A stretch of 64,000 nt of DNA, taken from positions 1 to 64,000 of the forward strand of contig JAEZAM010000094.1 of the NCBI GenBank assembly GCA_023430465.1, read 5' to 3'. This DNA is from Bacteroidota bacterium. GTDB lineage: Bacteria > Bacteroidota > Bacteroidia > Chitinophagales > Chitinophagaceae. Position 1 is the first letter of the stretch. Each line of letters opens with the position of its first letter. Positions 33,972-43,055 of the stretch are shown in pieces. The notes beneath the pieces were generated by a model. That model saw only the letters and a list, made by a program, of their open reading frames with translations, ran no database searches and had not been told where the DNA came from. The translations under genes were made by a program, and so were the position numbers.

Positions 33972-35018
33972 ATGCACGCACCCCACCGCCGGCCTCTCTT
34001 CAACCTTTCCATCCTGTTTTTCCTGTTGTCATCCGTAACAGCACCGCTGGTCTCGTTTTCACAGGAGTCGGACGCGCCGTATGTCACGTTTGAAGAGCAC
34101 CTTACTTCACGCATTTATTTGGGGAAAAAATATACTTCCCTGTCATTCGATGCACCGGAAGGCATCCAGAACCTCCGGTACAAGCCAAACAGTCTTGTCA
34201 GCATGGGCGTGAACGCGAGCTATAAATCTTTGTCGGTGAGCCTTGGCTCGGCCTTCGGATTTCTGAATCCCAAAGCGGGTCCCAAGGGAAAAACAAAATC
34301 TTTCGACCTTCAGACACATATCTATACCCGCGACTGGGTAACGGACATCTATGCGCAATTTTATAAAGGGTATTACCTCAATCTTGGTGGCCCTGCGGGA
34401 ACCAGGGATAAAAACTATTATGTCCGGCCCGATCTCAAGGTAAGACTGATCGGCGCTTCCGTATATCGATTATTGAACGGTGATGAATTTTCCTATCGGG
34501 CAGGATTTCTCCAAAACGAGTGGCAAAAGCGATCCGCAGGATCGGTGCTGGTTGGTGGTGAAATCTATTATGGCTCGATGAAAGGCGATAGTGCGCTGGT
34601 TCCTTCCACCATCGCGTCCTACTATCCACAGCAGGGCGTGGACCGTGTAAGACTGATAGAAATCGGGCCGGGTATTGGTTATGCCTATACTGCCGTATAT
34701 CAAGAGCACCTGTTTCTGACCGGAAGTTTTACCATAAACGCAGATATCAGCATGGTCCGGGAGGAGCGACCGGGCGCAAATGCCAACAGGACCAGCTTTT
34801 CTCCCAACGCTACATTCCGCGCAGTGGGAGGATACAATAGTGAAGAATGGGCGGCCACGATTTCCTGGCTGCACAATTCCACCAATTTTAAAGGAGAATC
34901 ATCCAATCATCAATACAGTATGCGAACAGGTGAGTTTCGGATCACGCTGGTGAAACGGTTTCTGCCTGGTGCGCGACTGCGGGATAAACTCGAAGGGGTT
35001 ATTCAACGCATCCCCTGA
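33972..35018 (+). CDS. DUF4421 family secreted protein
   Basis: 348 residues with a signal peptide (1-30, cut before Gln31-Glu32 or nearby, VSFSQES). The mature part has the DUF4421 features: an early YxxxxxxKYTSLSF segment, RYKPNSLVSMGVNASYKSLSVSLGSAFGF, and DWVTDIYAQFYKGYYLN. These are repeated amphipathic strands typical of an outer-membrane barrel or its associated lipocalin-like fold. Function is not established. Its stop abuts directly the stop of the convergent M16 gene. A possible AT-rich promoter lies in the 94 bases to the divergent E1 gene. Confidence 0.85.
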   Translation: MHAPHRRPLFNLSILFFLLSSVTAPLVSFSQESDAPYVTFEEHLTSRIYLGKKYTSLSFDAPEGIQNLRYKPNSLVSMGVNASYKSLSVSLGSAFGFLNPKAGPKGKTKSFDLQTHIYTRDWVTDIYAQFYKGYYLNLGGPAGTRDKNYYVRPDLKVRLIGASVYRLLNGDEFSYRAGFLQNEWQKRSAGSVLVGGEIYYGSMKGDSALVPSTIASYYPQQGVDRVRLIEIGPGIGYAYTAVYQEHLFLTGSFTINADISMVREERPGANANRTSFSPNATFRAVGGYNSEEWAATISWLHNSTNFKGESSNHQYSMRTGEFRITLVKRFLPGARLRDKLEGVIQRIP

Positions 35019-36311
35019 TCACACCACAACCAGTTCATAGAACTCCTCAGGATTCAGGTATTTCTGCGCCAGCGCCTGCAACTCTTCCGCGGTCACAGAC
35101 TTTATGACCTGTATCGAGCGGTTGAAATAATCTTCGCCAAGTTCATTAAGGATGATGTTCTTCCACCGGCCGATCAGTTGAAACGGTCCATCAAGATCAC
35201 CGAGGATACTGCCCATCATATAATTCCTGACAAGCAGCAGTTCTTCCTCATCAACCAGCTCTGTACGCAGATCTGCCATTTCCTTATGGATCTCGGTTAT
35301 CGTGGCCTCACTCACTTCCCTGCCTGCTTCTGTGCTGATCATCCATGCCGAATGAGCCATGTGATTCTGCAGGTAGCTATGAATACCATACGTGTAGCCT
35401 TTGTCTTCCCGGATGTTCAGCATCAGCCTGGATCCGAAGAATCCACCAAAAAGTATATTGAGAACCTGGGCCGGTAAAAAGTCGGGGTGTTTCCTGTTTG
35501 GAAACGCACGCGCCAGCCGGATTGATCCCTGCACACCATTCTCATCATTGATCACCCGGTATTTTTTTTCCGTTGCAGGCTGTGGGTGATGTTCGGTAGT
35601 TGCTGTCATCCCGTTTGGCAGATCGCCAAAGGCGTCATTGAGCAGTGTTTCGATATCAGCCGGAAGCCTGCCGGCAGTAAAGATGACCAGCCGGCCATTC
35701 TGGTAATATTTTTTATAAAAATCGAGTAGCTGCTCGCGGTGCAGATTGTCAAAATCCGCAGCCCGTGTATACCTCCCGTATGGGTGTCCTTCTCCATACA
35801 CATAAGCATCGATGAGCCGGCCGGCGACGAAGTCACTTTTTTTCATGTTCACCTCGAGCCGCTGCTTCATATTCTGTTTGTATATCTCAAGTTCCTCCTG
35901 GGGTAACACTGAGTCGGCGATCAGCTCCCGCACAACCGGCAATAACTCCTTCACGTGCTTGCTGAGGCAATGCAGCGATACGGTAGCCGTCTCGTTATAA
36001 CACGCCCGGGAAAGGTAGGAGCCATAGTAATCGAAATGCTCATTGACCTGGAAGGCCGTTTTTGAAGTAGTGCCGTTCTTCAGCAAAAAATTTGTTGTGG
36101 CTGCTACGAGGTTTTGATTTTCGAAACAGTTACCAGCATAAAACACACACTCCACTGACATCACTTCTTCTGCGCCTGCGTCGATGCTGTATACTTCTAC
36201 ACCATTGCGCAGGATGAACTTTGTATAGGGTTTCAACTGCAGATTGAAATCTACAGCGTCAACGATCTTTGGAGCTTTTTTTCTATTTAAACTTGTCGTT
36301 GCCTGCTTCAT
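35019..36311 (-). CDS. M16 peptidase homologue, non-catalytic partner
   Basis: 430 residues of the M16 (pitrilysin/insulinase) family. The zinc-binding HxxEH motif is absent: the corresponding segment reads GNCFENQNLVAATTNFLLKNG. The C-terminal half keeps the substrate-binding Tyr/Arg pair in FGSRLMLNIREDKGYTYGIHS. It is therefore the regulatory or substrate-gripping half of a two-gene M16B enzyme, like PQQ-processing or mitochondrial alpha-subunit proteins. It begins within the stop of the catalytic partner (one-base TAATG overlap), so the two are co-translated. No signal peptide, so it is probably cytoplasmic. Confidence 0.93.
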   Translation of the reverse strand: MKQATTSLNRKKAPKIVDAVDFNLQLKPYTKFILRNGVEVYSIDAGAEEVMSVECVFYAGNCFENQNLVAATTNFLLKNGTTSKTAFQVNEHFDYYGSYLSRACYNETATVSLHCLSKHVKELLPVVRELIADSVLPQEELEIYKQNMKQRLEVNMKKSDFVAGRLIDAYVYGEGHPYGRYTRAADFDNLHREQLLDFYKKYYQNGRLVIFTAGRLPADIETLLNDAFGDLPNGMTATTEHHPQPATEKKYRVINDENGVQGSIRLARAFPNRKHPDFLPAQVLNILFGGFFGSRLMLNIREDKGYTYGIHSYLQNHMAHSAWMISTEAGREVSEATITEIHKEMADLRTELVDEEELLLVRNYMMGSILGDLDGPFQLIGRWKNIILNELGEDYFNRSIQVIKSVTAEELQALAQKYLNPEEFYELVVV

Positions 36312-37549
36312 TAAATTTCTGATAAATAGTGAATCGTATTGCTGTTGTTTTCATGGAAAATTGCCCGACTTTCTGCCTGGATATCTGCACTGGTAACCGC
36401 GGCGTATTTCTCCAGTTCATGGTTCATCCAATCGGCATCGCCAAGTAATTCATAGTAGGCCAAACTGTTCGCCCGGCTCATGACGCTCATGTCCTCAAAA
36501 GCGATCATGCTTTCTGTCTTGTTTTTCACCTTCTGCAATTCATTCTCCGATACGGGTGTTGACTTCATCTTTTCAAGCTCGGCCTCCACAGCGCGTTCGG
36601 CTGTTTCCATTGTCACGCCTTTGATAAGTTTCCCTTCAATACAAAGCAACCCCGCATCTGTGCTGCCGAAGTGGTAGCATTCGATATTGCTGAAAAGTTG
36701 TTGCTCTTTTACGAGCGATTGGTAAAGACGTGATGAACCGCCACCTCCGAGAATATCAGTGAGAAGATCGGTAATATAATATTTCTGATCCAGGCGCGGC
36801 GCCATGTGCCAGCATTTGTAAAATGCATCTACGGGTACGGCTGCTTTTATCTCCAGCTTTCTCGGTGACTCCTGTTTTGGCTCCACCGGCAATTGCCGGC
36901 GGTATGGCTCACCTGCCGGGATATCGGCAAACCATTTCGCACATAATTCTTTTACCCGCTCGGTTGTTACGTTTCCGGCTACCACCAGAATGGCATTTAC
37001 GGGGCGATAGTATTTGAAGAAAAATGCACGGACATCCTCCAGGGATGCATTCTCGATGTGCGAGAGATCCTTCCCGATCGTCATCCAGCGATAGGGATGT
37101 TGCTGATACGCCAGCTCCCGCATCTTATGCCACACATCACCATATGGCTTGGTGATATAGTGCTCCTTGAATTCCTCGCAAACGACCTTTCGCTGCGTGT
37201 CCAGGCTTTTTTCTCCAAATGCAAGCGAGAGCATGCGGTCACTTTCGAGCCAGAATGCTGTTTCCAGGTTCTCGGATGGTAAAGTGATATAATAATTGGT
37301 CAGGTCATTGGTAGTATATGCATTGTTCTCGCCTCCGGCCATTTGCAGTGGCTCATCATAGCTGGGTATATTGACCGATCCGCCAAACATGAGGTGCTCA
37401 AACAGGTGGGCAAAACCGGTGCGGGATGGATCTTCATCACGCGCACCCACGTCATACATGATGTTCATCACAGCCATCGGGGTGGAAGTATCCTGGTGAA
37501 CTATCACCCGGAGCCCGTTGCCCAGGGTAAACCTTTCGAATTGTATCAT
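36311..37549 (-). CDS. M16 family zinc peptidase, catalytic subunit
   Basis: 412 residues. The inverted zinc motif HLFEH is at His48-Glu51-His52 (TGFAHLFEHLMFGG), with the downstream acidic ligand in the segment KVVCEEFKEHY. This is the active half of the pair with the HxxEH-less neighbour. M16B dimers form a clam-shell that degrades small unfolded peptides or trims precursors. No signal peptide is seen. It heads a two-gene operon with one-base overlap; the next minus-strand gene (aspartyl protease) ends 79 bases upstream, so a shared transcript is possible. Confidence 0.95.
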   Translation of the reverse strand: MIQFERFTLGNGLRVIVHQDTSTPMAVMNIMYDVGARDEDPSRTGFAHLFEHLMFGGSVNIPSYDEPLQMAGGENNAYTTNDLTNYYITLPSENLETAFWLESDRMLSLAFGEKSLDTQRKVVCEEFKEHYITKPYGDVWHKMRELAYQQHPYRWMTIGKDLSHIENASLEDVRAFFFKYYRPVNAILVVAGNVTTERVKELCAKWFADIPAGEPYRRQLPVEPKQESPRKLEIKAAVPVDAFYKCWHMAPRLDQKYYITDLLTDILGGGGSSRLYQSLVKEQQLFSNIECYHFGSTDAGLLCIEGKLIKGVTMETAERAVEAELEKMKSTPVSENELQKVKNKTESMIAFEDMSVMSRANSLAYYELLGDADWMNHELEKYAAVTSADIQAESRAIFHENNSNTIHYLSEI

Positions 37550-37627
37550 AAATAGTAAACAGCTATTGTGTCGTAATGTTTTAGAACAGATGCAAGCTGT
37601 AAAAGTATTGAAAAGGAGGGAAGCTGG

Positions 37628-38818
37628 CTAGAGTATGCTCTTGACTTTGAATTCCAGCTTGATCAGCTTCTCGTTGCGGCGCACAACGATACGAAGCCGC
37701 TCCCGGCTGGATTGCAGTTGTGACTTGAAATGGTCGAAATTCCTGGAGAAATTATTATTGACCCCAACTACTTCATCGCCTTCCAGGACTCCCCCTTTTT
37801 CTGCGGGAGAACCTTTGGCCACACTGCCTACCAGGGTCTTACCCTCGTAATAGTAAAGTTCAATTCCCGAGTACGAGTAGTCGAATGGATCACGGAAATG
37901 GCTGTTTGGTAATAAATGAATGTCGCGCTTTGCGTAGTTCAGGATGACATTGAACCGGCGAAATATATCATTGCCGATCAGCCCTGCCAGGTAGGGGTAA
38001 GAAGTGATGTTATACGTATCGTCAAAAATATAGGTTGGTACATTCCGAAACCGATAGGGCCCGATCTTCAGCTCCTTCACAACCGTAACGTGCATCATTA
38101 TTTTTCCCCCGATGCCTTCTCCCTCCTTTGGTAAGAGTTTTCGCTTGCTCCGCAGAAAGACGCTGTCTTCCACGAACTCCTTTGACAACATGAGACATAC
38201 ACCCGCACCGATATCATGAAGGAACCGTGCATTGAACGTTTCCTCGTCCCTGATCCGCGCCATTTGCACAGGAAGCGTACTTATGTTCGGCCTGATCAGG
38301 TAGCCGCCTCTTGGATAACGGATACTTCCCTTGCTGCAAATTTCCAGTTTCAGGCTGTCATAGTTGATCTTTACAATATATCGGCTCAGGAGTGAATAAC
38401 CGATGATGCCATCGATCCGGTGTCCATAGACACTGGTGAGGACCGAGTAATCATTCACATGGAAATCAAGGCTATCCACCTTCAGGCCTGGAAACCGCAA
38501 TGACCGCGAATACAGGAATCCCACTTTTTTGATACCGCCGATACCGCGGATGGAGCGCTCAGATGGCCTGGGCTGCAGCCCAAATTCTGCCGCCGTTGTG
38601 GAGTCCAGGGAAATGCCGCTGCTGCCGCTATCGAGAATAAACCGAAGTGTATCAGGAAAATCATCCAACTGCGCATTGAGAATTACGACTCCGCCCGTAA
38701 GCTGGTCAAACCGGAGGGTTGTAAGCACCTGCGACTCGGGTTCCACAAATTCCTCCTGCGCCCGCCCGGCAGTACAGAATACGAGTGAAATAAGGGTTAG
38801 CAGGCTGAACAATCTCAT
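37628..38818 (-). CDS. Retropepsin-like aspartyl protease with C-terminal PDZ domain
   Basis: 396 residues from ATG 38818. The signal peptide ends TAGRAQ. Two aspartyl-protease-like halves follow: the first has the classical FILDSGSSGI and the downstream hydrophobic-Gly IIGYSLLS. The second has LHDIGAGVCLM, where D-T/S-G is replaced by D-I-G, and AGLIGNDIFRRF. A PDZ domain closes the protein (GSVAKGSPAEKGGVLEGDEVVGVNN). This layout matches bacterial secreted pepsin/retropepsin-like proteins; whether the second half is active is doubtful. It would be periplasmic. Substrate unknown. Confidence 0.9.
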   Translation of the reverse strand: MRLFSLLTLISLVFCTAGRAQEEFVEPESQVLTTLRFDQLTGGVVILNAQLDDFPDTLRFILDSGSSGISLDSTTAAEFGLQPRPSERSIRGIGGIKKVGFLYSRSLRFPGLKVDSLDFHVNDYSVLTSVYGHRIDGIIGYSLLSRYIVKINYDSLKLEICSKGSIRYPRGGYLIRPNISTLPVQMARIRDEETFNARFLHDIGAGVCLMLSKEFVEDSVFLRSKRKLLPKEGEGIGGKIMMHVTVVKELKIGPYRFRNVPTYIFDDTYNITSYPYLAGLIGNDIFRRFNVILNYAKRDIHLLPNSHFRDPFDYSYSGIELYYYEGKTLVGSVAKGSPAEKGGVLEGDEVVGVNNNFSRNFDHFKSQLQSSRERLRIVVRRNEKLIKLEFKVKSIL

Positions 38819-38925
38819 GAGACGGGTTTTGGCGGTCTTCAGAAGCAATGCTTCGTGATACACTAAATTTACCTATTTGGCCCTGTTTCCCAAAACCGTT
38901 CAGCCTTATTCTTGTTATAGCGTTG

Positions 38926-38933
38926 TATTTTTG
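38926..38933 (+). promoter_or_regulatory. Candidate -7 promoter box of mqnC (TATTTTTG)
   Basis: Exact TAnnTTTG match ending 29 bases before the mqnC ATG, in a gap between divergent genes. Confidence 0.4.
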
Positions 38934-38962
38934 CAAATCCGCCACGCATTAAAAGCGCATTG

Positions 38963-40087
38963 ATGAATCTACCCGACCTGCTTCATAAAGCCTCCCAGTT
39001 TGAACATCTCACCGTTGAAGAAGGCGTTTCCCTTTACCACAACGCGGCTCTCGCAGAATTAATGGCTATTGCCGACGGGCTGCGACGTCAGCAGGTTCCA
39101 CACGGGAAAGTGACGTGGCAGATCGACCGGAATGTGAACACCACCAACGTTTGCATTGCCAATTGCAAGTTTTGTAATTTCTTCCGTGTACCTGGGCATC
39201 CTGAAGCCTACATCACGGAAATGCCCGTGTACCGCCAGAAAATCCGCGAAACCCTGCAATATGGCGGCGATCAGTTACTGCTGCAGGGTGGCCACCATCC
39301 TGATCTCGGACTACAGTTTTATGTAAACACATTCCGGCAGATCAAAGAAGAATTTCCCGACATCAAACTCCATACGCTGGGCCCGCCGGAGATCGCTCAC
39401 ATTACGAAACTGGAGAAAAGCACGCATCGTGAAGTACTGACGGCTTTGAAAGAAGCCGGCATGGACAGTCTGCCGGGTGCCGGAGCGGAGATCCTTACGG
39501 ATCGCGTGCGCCGGCTTATTTCAAAAGGGAAATGTGGTGCCCAGGAATGGCTGGATATCATGCACGAAGCACATAAGCTGAATATCACTACGTCCGCAAC
39601 AATGATGTTCGGGCATGTGGAAACGATCGAAGAGCGGTTTCAACACCTTGTATCCATCCGCGAAGTGCAGGCAAAGAAACCGGTGGAAGCGAAAGGTTTC
39701 CTGGCGTTTATTCCATGGACCTTCCAGGATGTGGATACCTTGCTTGCGCGTATCAGGGGTGTACATAACCTAACCACACCGGATGAATACATCCGCATGA
39801 TCGCCTTAAGCAGGATCATGCTGCCGAACGTAAAAAATATCCAGGCAAGCTGGCTGACGGTTGGAAAACAAACAGCACAGATTTGCCTGCACAGCGGCGC
39901 CAACGACTTTGGCTCCATAATGATTGAGGAAAACGTGGTGAGTGCTGCCGGGGCACCGCATCGCTTTACTTATAAAACCATTCAGCAGGCTATCCGCGAA
40001 GCAGGCTTCGAGCCGCAGCTCCGCAATCAGCAATATGAATGGAGAGAAATTCCGGCTACCATTGAAGAGCAGGTAGTGAATTATTGA
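38963..40087 (+). CDS. mqnC: Cyclic dehypoxanthinyl futalosine synthase
   Basis: 374 residues from ATG 38963. Radical SAM enzyme with the CxxxCxxC cluster site Cys64, Cys68, Cys71 (TNVCIANCKFCNF). MqnC signature segments include LLQGGHHPDLGLQFYVNTF, HTLGPPEIAH, LPGAGAEILTDRVR, MMFGHVET and FIPWTFQ. It cyclises dehypoxanthine futalosine in the futalosine route to menaquinone. That gives a direct link to the window's respiratory operon, whose quinol substrate is menaquinol. The other mqn genes are not in the window. The DUF3817 gene follows after 17 bases. Confidence 0.96.
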   Translation: MNLPDLLHKASQFEHLTVEEGVSLYHNAALAELMAIADGLRRQQVPHGKVTWQIDRNVNTTNVCIANCKFCNFFRVPGHPEAYITEMPVYRQKIRETLQYGGDQLLLQGGHHPDLGLQFYVNTFRQIKEEFPDIKLHTLGPPEIAHITKLEKSTHREVLTALKEAGMDSLPGAGAEILTDRVRRLISKGKCGAQEWLDIMHEAHKLNITTSATMMFGHVETIEERFQHLVSIREVQAKKPVEAKGFLAFIPWTFQDVDTLLARIRGVHNLTTPDEYIRMIALSRIMLPNVKNIQASWLTVGKQTAQICLHSGANDFGSIMIEENVVSAAGAPHRFTYKTIQQAIREAGFEPQLRNQQYEWREIPATIEEQVVNY

Positions 40088-40104
40088 TCCGGTCAACCCA
40101 AAGT

Positions 40105-40401
40105 ATGAAAAACACATTTAGCTGGTTTCGCCATGTTGCCCTCGCGGAGGGAATCTCCTTTCTTGTGCTGCTGTTCATTGCTATGCCGCTGAAATACCTC
40201 GCAGACTCGCCCATGGCCGTTACAGTTGTTGGGTATATCCATGGGTTTCTGTTCGTTCTTTTCATCATCATGGCCTTGCTGGTTAAAAACGAATACAATA
40301 AATCCTTCTCATGGCTTGTAAAAGCTTTCGTGGCTTCAGTAATACCTTTTGGCACATTTTACATGGATCGCCAGTGGAAGCGCGAACAGCTTGCGGGGTA
40401 G
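40105..40401 (+). CDS. DUF3817 integral membrane protein
   Basis: 98 residues from ATG 40105 (MKNTFSWFRHVALAEGISFL). Three helices (about 13-31, 42-60, 68-86) with the DUF3817 hallmarks: FRHVALAEGISFLVLL, then VVGYIHGFLFVLF, and a C-terminal basic tail DRQWKREQ. The family occurs as a lone domain and fused to transporters; function is unknown. It lies 17 bases after mqnC and probably shares its transcript. It converges on nagA with 13 bases between the stops. Confidence 0.88.
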   Translation: MKNTFSWFRHVALAEGISFLVLLFIAMPLKYLADSPMAVTVVGYIHGFLFVLFIIMALLVKNEYNKSFSWLVKAFVASVIPFGTFYMDRQWKREQLAG

Positions 40402-40414
40402 GGCTGCGAAGAAA

Positions 40415-41512
40415 TCATCCTATCAGGCGGCTCACCTCGAAGTTGGAGTCCAGTACCACTATCCTGGCGTCATAGCCTTTGGCAAGCATGCCATATTTAT
40501 CATCCCGCTGCATCAGTCGTGCCGGATAAAGGGAACACATGCGCAGCGCTTCACCGTATTCCACACCTGCAAACCTTACCAGGTTAGCTACGGCTTTGTT
40601 CATCGACAGCGCTGAGCCGCTGAGTATCCCGCCAGACTCGAATTTATCTCCTACTGGCTGGTGCTGATACGGGCCTTTATCCGTAGTGGTGACTGCATCC
40701 GTGATCACAAACAGTCTTTCTTTCATCACTTCTTTTGCGATACGAATGGCAGCATAGTCTACATGGTGGCCATCAGGAATAATGCTTGCCATTACGAGCC
40801 GATCATCCATAGCTGCGCCAACCAACCCGGGAGCACGATGGCTCAATGGACTCATGGCATTGTAAAGATGGGTCACCGCGGTTATGCCCTTGGCAAATGA
40901 ATGACGGGCAGTTTCATAATCGGCATCGCTATGTCCGGCCGATACAATGATACCGTATTCATTTGCCAGGTCGATTATTTCCTGGTCGCAAACCTCCGGT
41001 GCCAGGGTAACGATGCGGATCACATCTTTTCCATATTCAAAAAGGGCTAACGCCTGTTCACGTGCTGGCTTATGGATAAGCTCCTCCAGGTGCGCGCCAC
41101 GTTTCCGGGCATTGATCCATGGTCCTTCTATGTGCAGCCCGAGAATACCTTTGCCACCCTCCGCCCAATAAGCCCTGATAGCGTCGATGCATTGGCGCAC
41201 CACATCGTAGGTATTGGTGGCTACCGTGGGCATGGTCCAGGCCGTTCCTCCTTTGCTGCAGGATTCATATAGCACCTTCAGGGAAGTGGGATCAGGGAAA
41301 ACAGACAGCAGTCGCCCCCCGGCACCATAAATCTGGAGGTCGATGAACGCAGGAGCAAGTACGGTGTCTCCCAATTGCTCAAACACGGCATCTGATGGGA
41401 GACTGTCCTGGGTCACAATATCCAGGATCTTGTCATCCTCCACTAATACAGCGTGATCGAACAACCACTGATTGCCGGTAAAGATTTTTTGCGAGGCGTA
41501 GGCTGTCTTCAT
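40415..41512 (-). CDS. nagA: N-acetylglucosamine-6-phosphate deacetylase
   Basis: 365 residues from ATG 41512. Amidohydrolase-fold enzyme removing acetate from GlcNAc-6-phosphate in amino-sugar catabolism and wall recycling. Visible motifs are FIDLQIYGAGG (normally Q-x-N-G), GLHIEGPWINARKRGAH with the metal-binding Glu, SAGHSDADYETA and AVTHLYNAMSP with the metal His residues, and FVITDAVTTTD with the catalytic Asp. The usual N-G after Q-x is Y-G here, a mild deviation. The longer TTG start at 41533 would overlap the upstream gene and is rejected. Start is 10 bases after the stop of the lipoprotein gene. Confidence 0.94.
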   Translation of the reverse strand: MKTAYASQKIFTGNQWLFDHAVLVEDDKILDIVTQDSLPSDAVFEQLGDTVLAPAFIDLQIYGAGGRLLSVFPDPTSLKVLYESCSKGGTAWTMPTVATNTYDVVRQCIDAIRAYWAEGGKGILGLHIEGPWINARKRGAHLEELIHKPAREQALALFEYGKDVIRIVTLAPEVCDQEIIDLANEYGIIVSAGHSDADYETARHSFAKGITAVTHLYNAMSPLSHRAPGLVGAAMDDRLVMASIIPDGHHVDYAAIRIAKEVMKERLFVITDAVTTTDKGPYQHQPVGDKFESGGILSGSALSMNKAVANLVRFAGVEYGEALRMCSLYPARLMQRDDKYGMLAKGYDARIVVLDSNFEVSRLIG

Positions 41513-41522
41513 ATAGTCTGCG

Positions 41523-42029
41523 TTAAAAGTCAAACTCCTTTTTAAATGCCCTGCTTTTTTCCGTCAGGTTCTTTGAAAGTTCTGAAGAAACCTTCAGCGA
41601 GCCGGTAAACATATCTGATAAGTAATCGGCTTTGTTTTCCATCGGTCTTCCCAGCAATGTGAGCCATACGCTGAATTCGTCGGCCAGCAGCTCCTTCCAG
41701 TCGGTGACATAGATCAGGGCTGTATTTTTCAGGCCGATGTCGTTGGAAGGGTCTTTTAACGTGTTCAGGCTGTCGAGCGCCTTCTGGTTGGCCGAAATGC
41801 ACTCCTGCAATAAGGTTTTCAACGCCACCGTGTCGGCCGCATACGCATTATCGCTGCGCAAACTGGTGTGGATAGCGATCACGGAATCAGACAACTGTTC
41901 AAGTGGAACTTCTGCCCGGTCAATGACCCGGTTCAAGGTGTTATAAAAACCCTGCGCTTCTTCGCGGTTCTTTTTACGACAGGCAGGAAGGCAAAAGGCA
42001 ACGAAACAAACAACAAGTATAATCTTCAT
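41523..42029 (-). CDS. Small lipoprotein of unknown function
   Basis: 168 residues with a lipoprotein signal (VVCFVAFCLPAC, Cys17). The mature part is predicted all-helical with heptad-like spacing (FYNTLNRVIDRAEVPLEQLSDSVIAIHTSLRS, LKTLLQECISANQKALDSLNTL). This is typical of small periplasmic helical-bundle lipoproteins. I do not recognise a named family. It lies 11 bases downstream of the small membrane protein gene and 10 bases upstream of nagA, suggesting one transcript. Confidence 0.78.
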   Translation of the reverse strand: MKIILVVCFVAFCLPACRKKNREEAQGFYNTLNRVIDRAEVPLEQLSDSVIAIHTSLRSDNAYAADTVALKTLLQECISANQKALDSLNTLKDPSNDIGLKNTALIYVTDWKELLADEFSVWLTLLGRPMENKADYLSDMFTGSLKVSSELSKNLTEKSRAFKKEFDF

Positions 42030-42040
42030 AAGGGAAAGAG

Positions 42041-42331
42041 TTAGTCCATTTTCCAGAATCGTCCGAAGAGTCCGATGTATACAGATTTTCTGACCGGAAC
42101 AGCGAGGGACTTCCTGGCAGCATTATCCGTTCCAACAGTTATCTTATCAAAATGAGAAACATCAAATCGTGAGTACACAAAATTATTCCTGGCTTCGATC
42201 ACTGGAGGTGTGCCGATTTGCCGGGCTTCGCTGGCATAAAATTCCTGGAACTTTTCAAGATCGGGTTTGGTGAACCACGCAAGCAGGATGACTAATCCAA
42301 TGAATACAAAAACGAGTCTGCGAAACTTCAT
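42041..42331 (-). CDS. Small membrane-anchored or secreted protein (96 aa)
   Basis: 96 residues from ATG 42331; an ATG at 42346 would add five residues. A hydrophobic N-terminal helix (about 4-19, LVFVFIGLVILLAWF) acts as signal anchor or signal peptide. The soluble remainder, FYASEARQIGTPPVIEARNN and FDKITVGTDNAARKSLAVPVRKSVYIGLFGRFW, ends in an aromatic/Gly-rich stretch. The overall layout recalls DUF4359-type small proteins, but I cannot confirm the family. It is the first gene of a group with the lipoprotein and nagA. Confidence 0.68.
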   Translation of the reverse strand: MKFRRLVFVFIGLVILLAWFTKPDLEKFQEFYASEARQIGTPPVIEARNNFVYSRFDVSHFDKITVGTDNAARKSLAVPVRKSVYIGLFGRFWKMD

Positions 42332-42377
42332 GATGATGTCTTTCATCAAAGTTACGCTTCACCTGCGTTTATGCAAG

Positions 42378-43055
42378 TTAACCCGTCACGAACCTGTATC
42401 CGATTCCTTTTATAGTAATTATCTCGAGCTTTGGATCCTGGCGCAGGTAGCTGCGGAGTTTAGTAATATACACGTCAAGATTTCGGCTGTTAAAAAAAGA
42501 ATCACTTCCCCATAACAGTGTCAGGATTTCCCGCCGATCTATAATACGGTCGCGGGATTCATACAACAGGCGCAGCAGTTCGCTTTCACGATAGGAAAGT
42601 TTGCGTTCTTCCTTTCCGTCAGATAACACCTGCCTGTTCAGGTGAAATTGATAACTGCCCATAGTGATGATATCGCTGACGGGCTTACCGGTCCCTTTCT
42701 GCCGGCCAAGCACATTTTCTATGCGAACAATCAGCTCTTCCATGCTGAAGGGTTTGCGGATATAGTCGTCGCCGCCAGTGCGAAAACCTTTTACCACATC
42801 TTCAGTCTGCACTTTTGCTGTCAAAAAAATGATGGGTATCTCCGTGTTCACCTGCCGGATATCATCCGCAATTTCAAAGCCATCCCGGTTAGGAAGCATA
42901 ACATCAAGCACGCAGACATCTGCATCTGAGTTTTTGAATACATCAAAAGCCTTACCGCCATCAGTTTCCATAACTACATTAAAGCCGCGGCTCTCGAGGC
43001 TTTCCTTCACAATTTTTCCCAGAAATAACTCGTCTTCAACATAAAATACTGTCAT
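42378..43055 (-). CDS. OmpR-family response regulator
   Basis: 225 residues. Receiver domain (1-118) with acidic residues E7/D8, phospho-acceptor Asp51 (VCVLDVMLPNRDGFE), Thr79-region FLTAK and the conserved Lys in YIRKPFSMEEL. A winged-helix DNA-binding domain (about 130-224) has LSYRESELLRLLYESRDRIIDR and VYITKLRSYLRQDPKLEI, ending GIGYRFV. It overlaps the upstream kinase gene by 4 bases (ATGA), so the pair is a classical two-component system. No target is evident, though the divergently read GLPGLI gene is adjacent. Confidence 0.96.
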   Translation of the reverse strand: MTVFYVEDELFLGKIVKESLESRGFNVVMETDGGKAFDVFKNSDADVCVLDVMLPNRDGFEIADDIRQVNTEIPIIFLTAKVQTEDVVKGFRTGGDDYIRKPFSMEELIVRIENVLGRQKGTGKPVSDIITMGSYQFHLNRQVLSDGKEERKLSYRESELLRLLYESRDRIIDRREILTLLWGSDSFFNSRNLDVYITKLRSYLRQDPKLEIITIKGIGYRFVTG

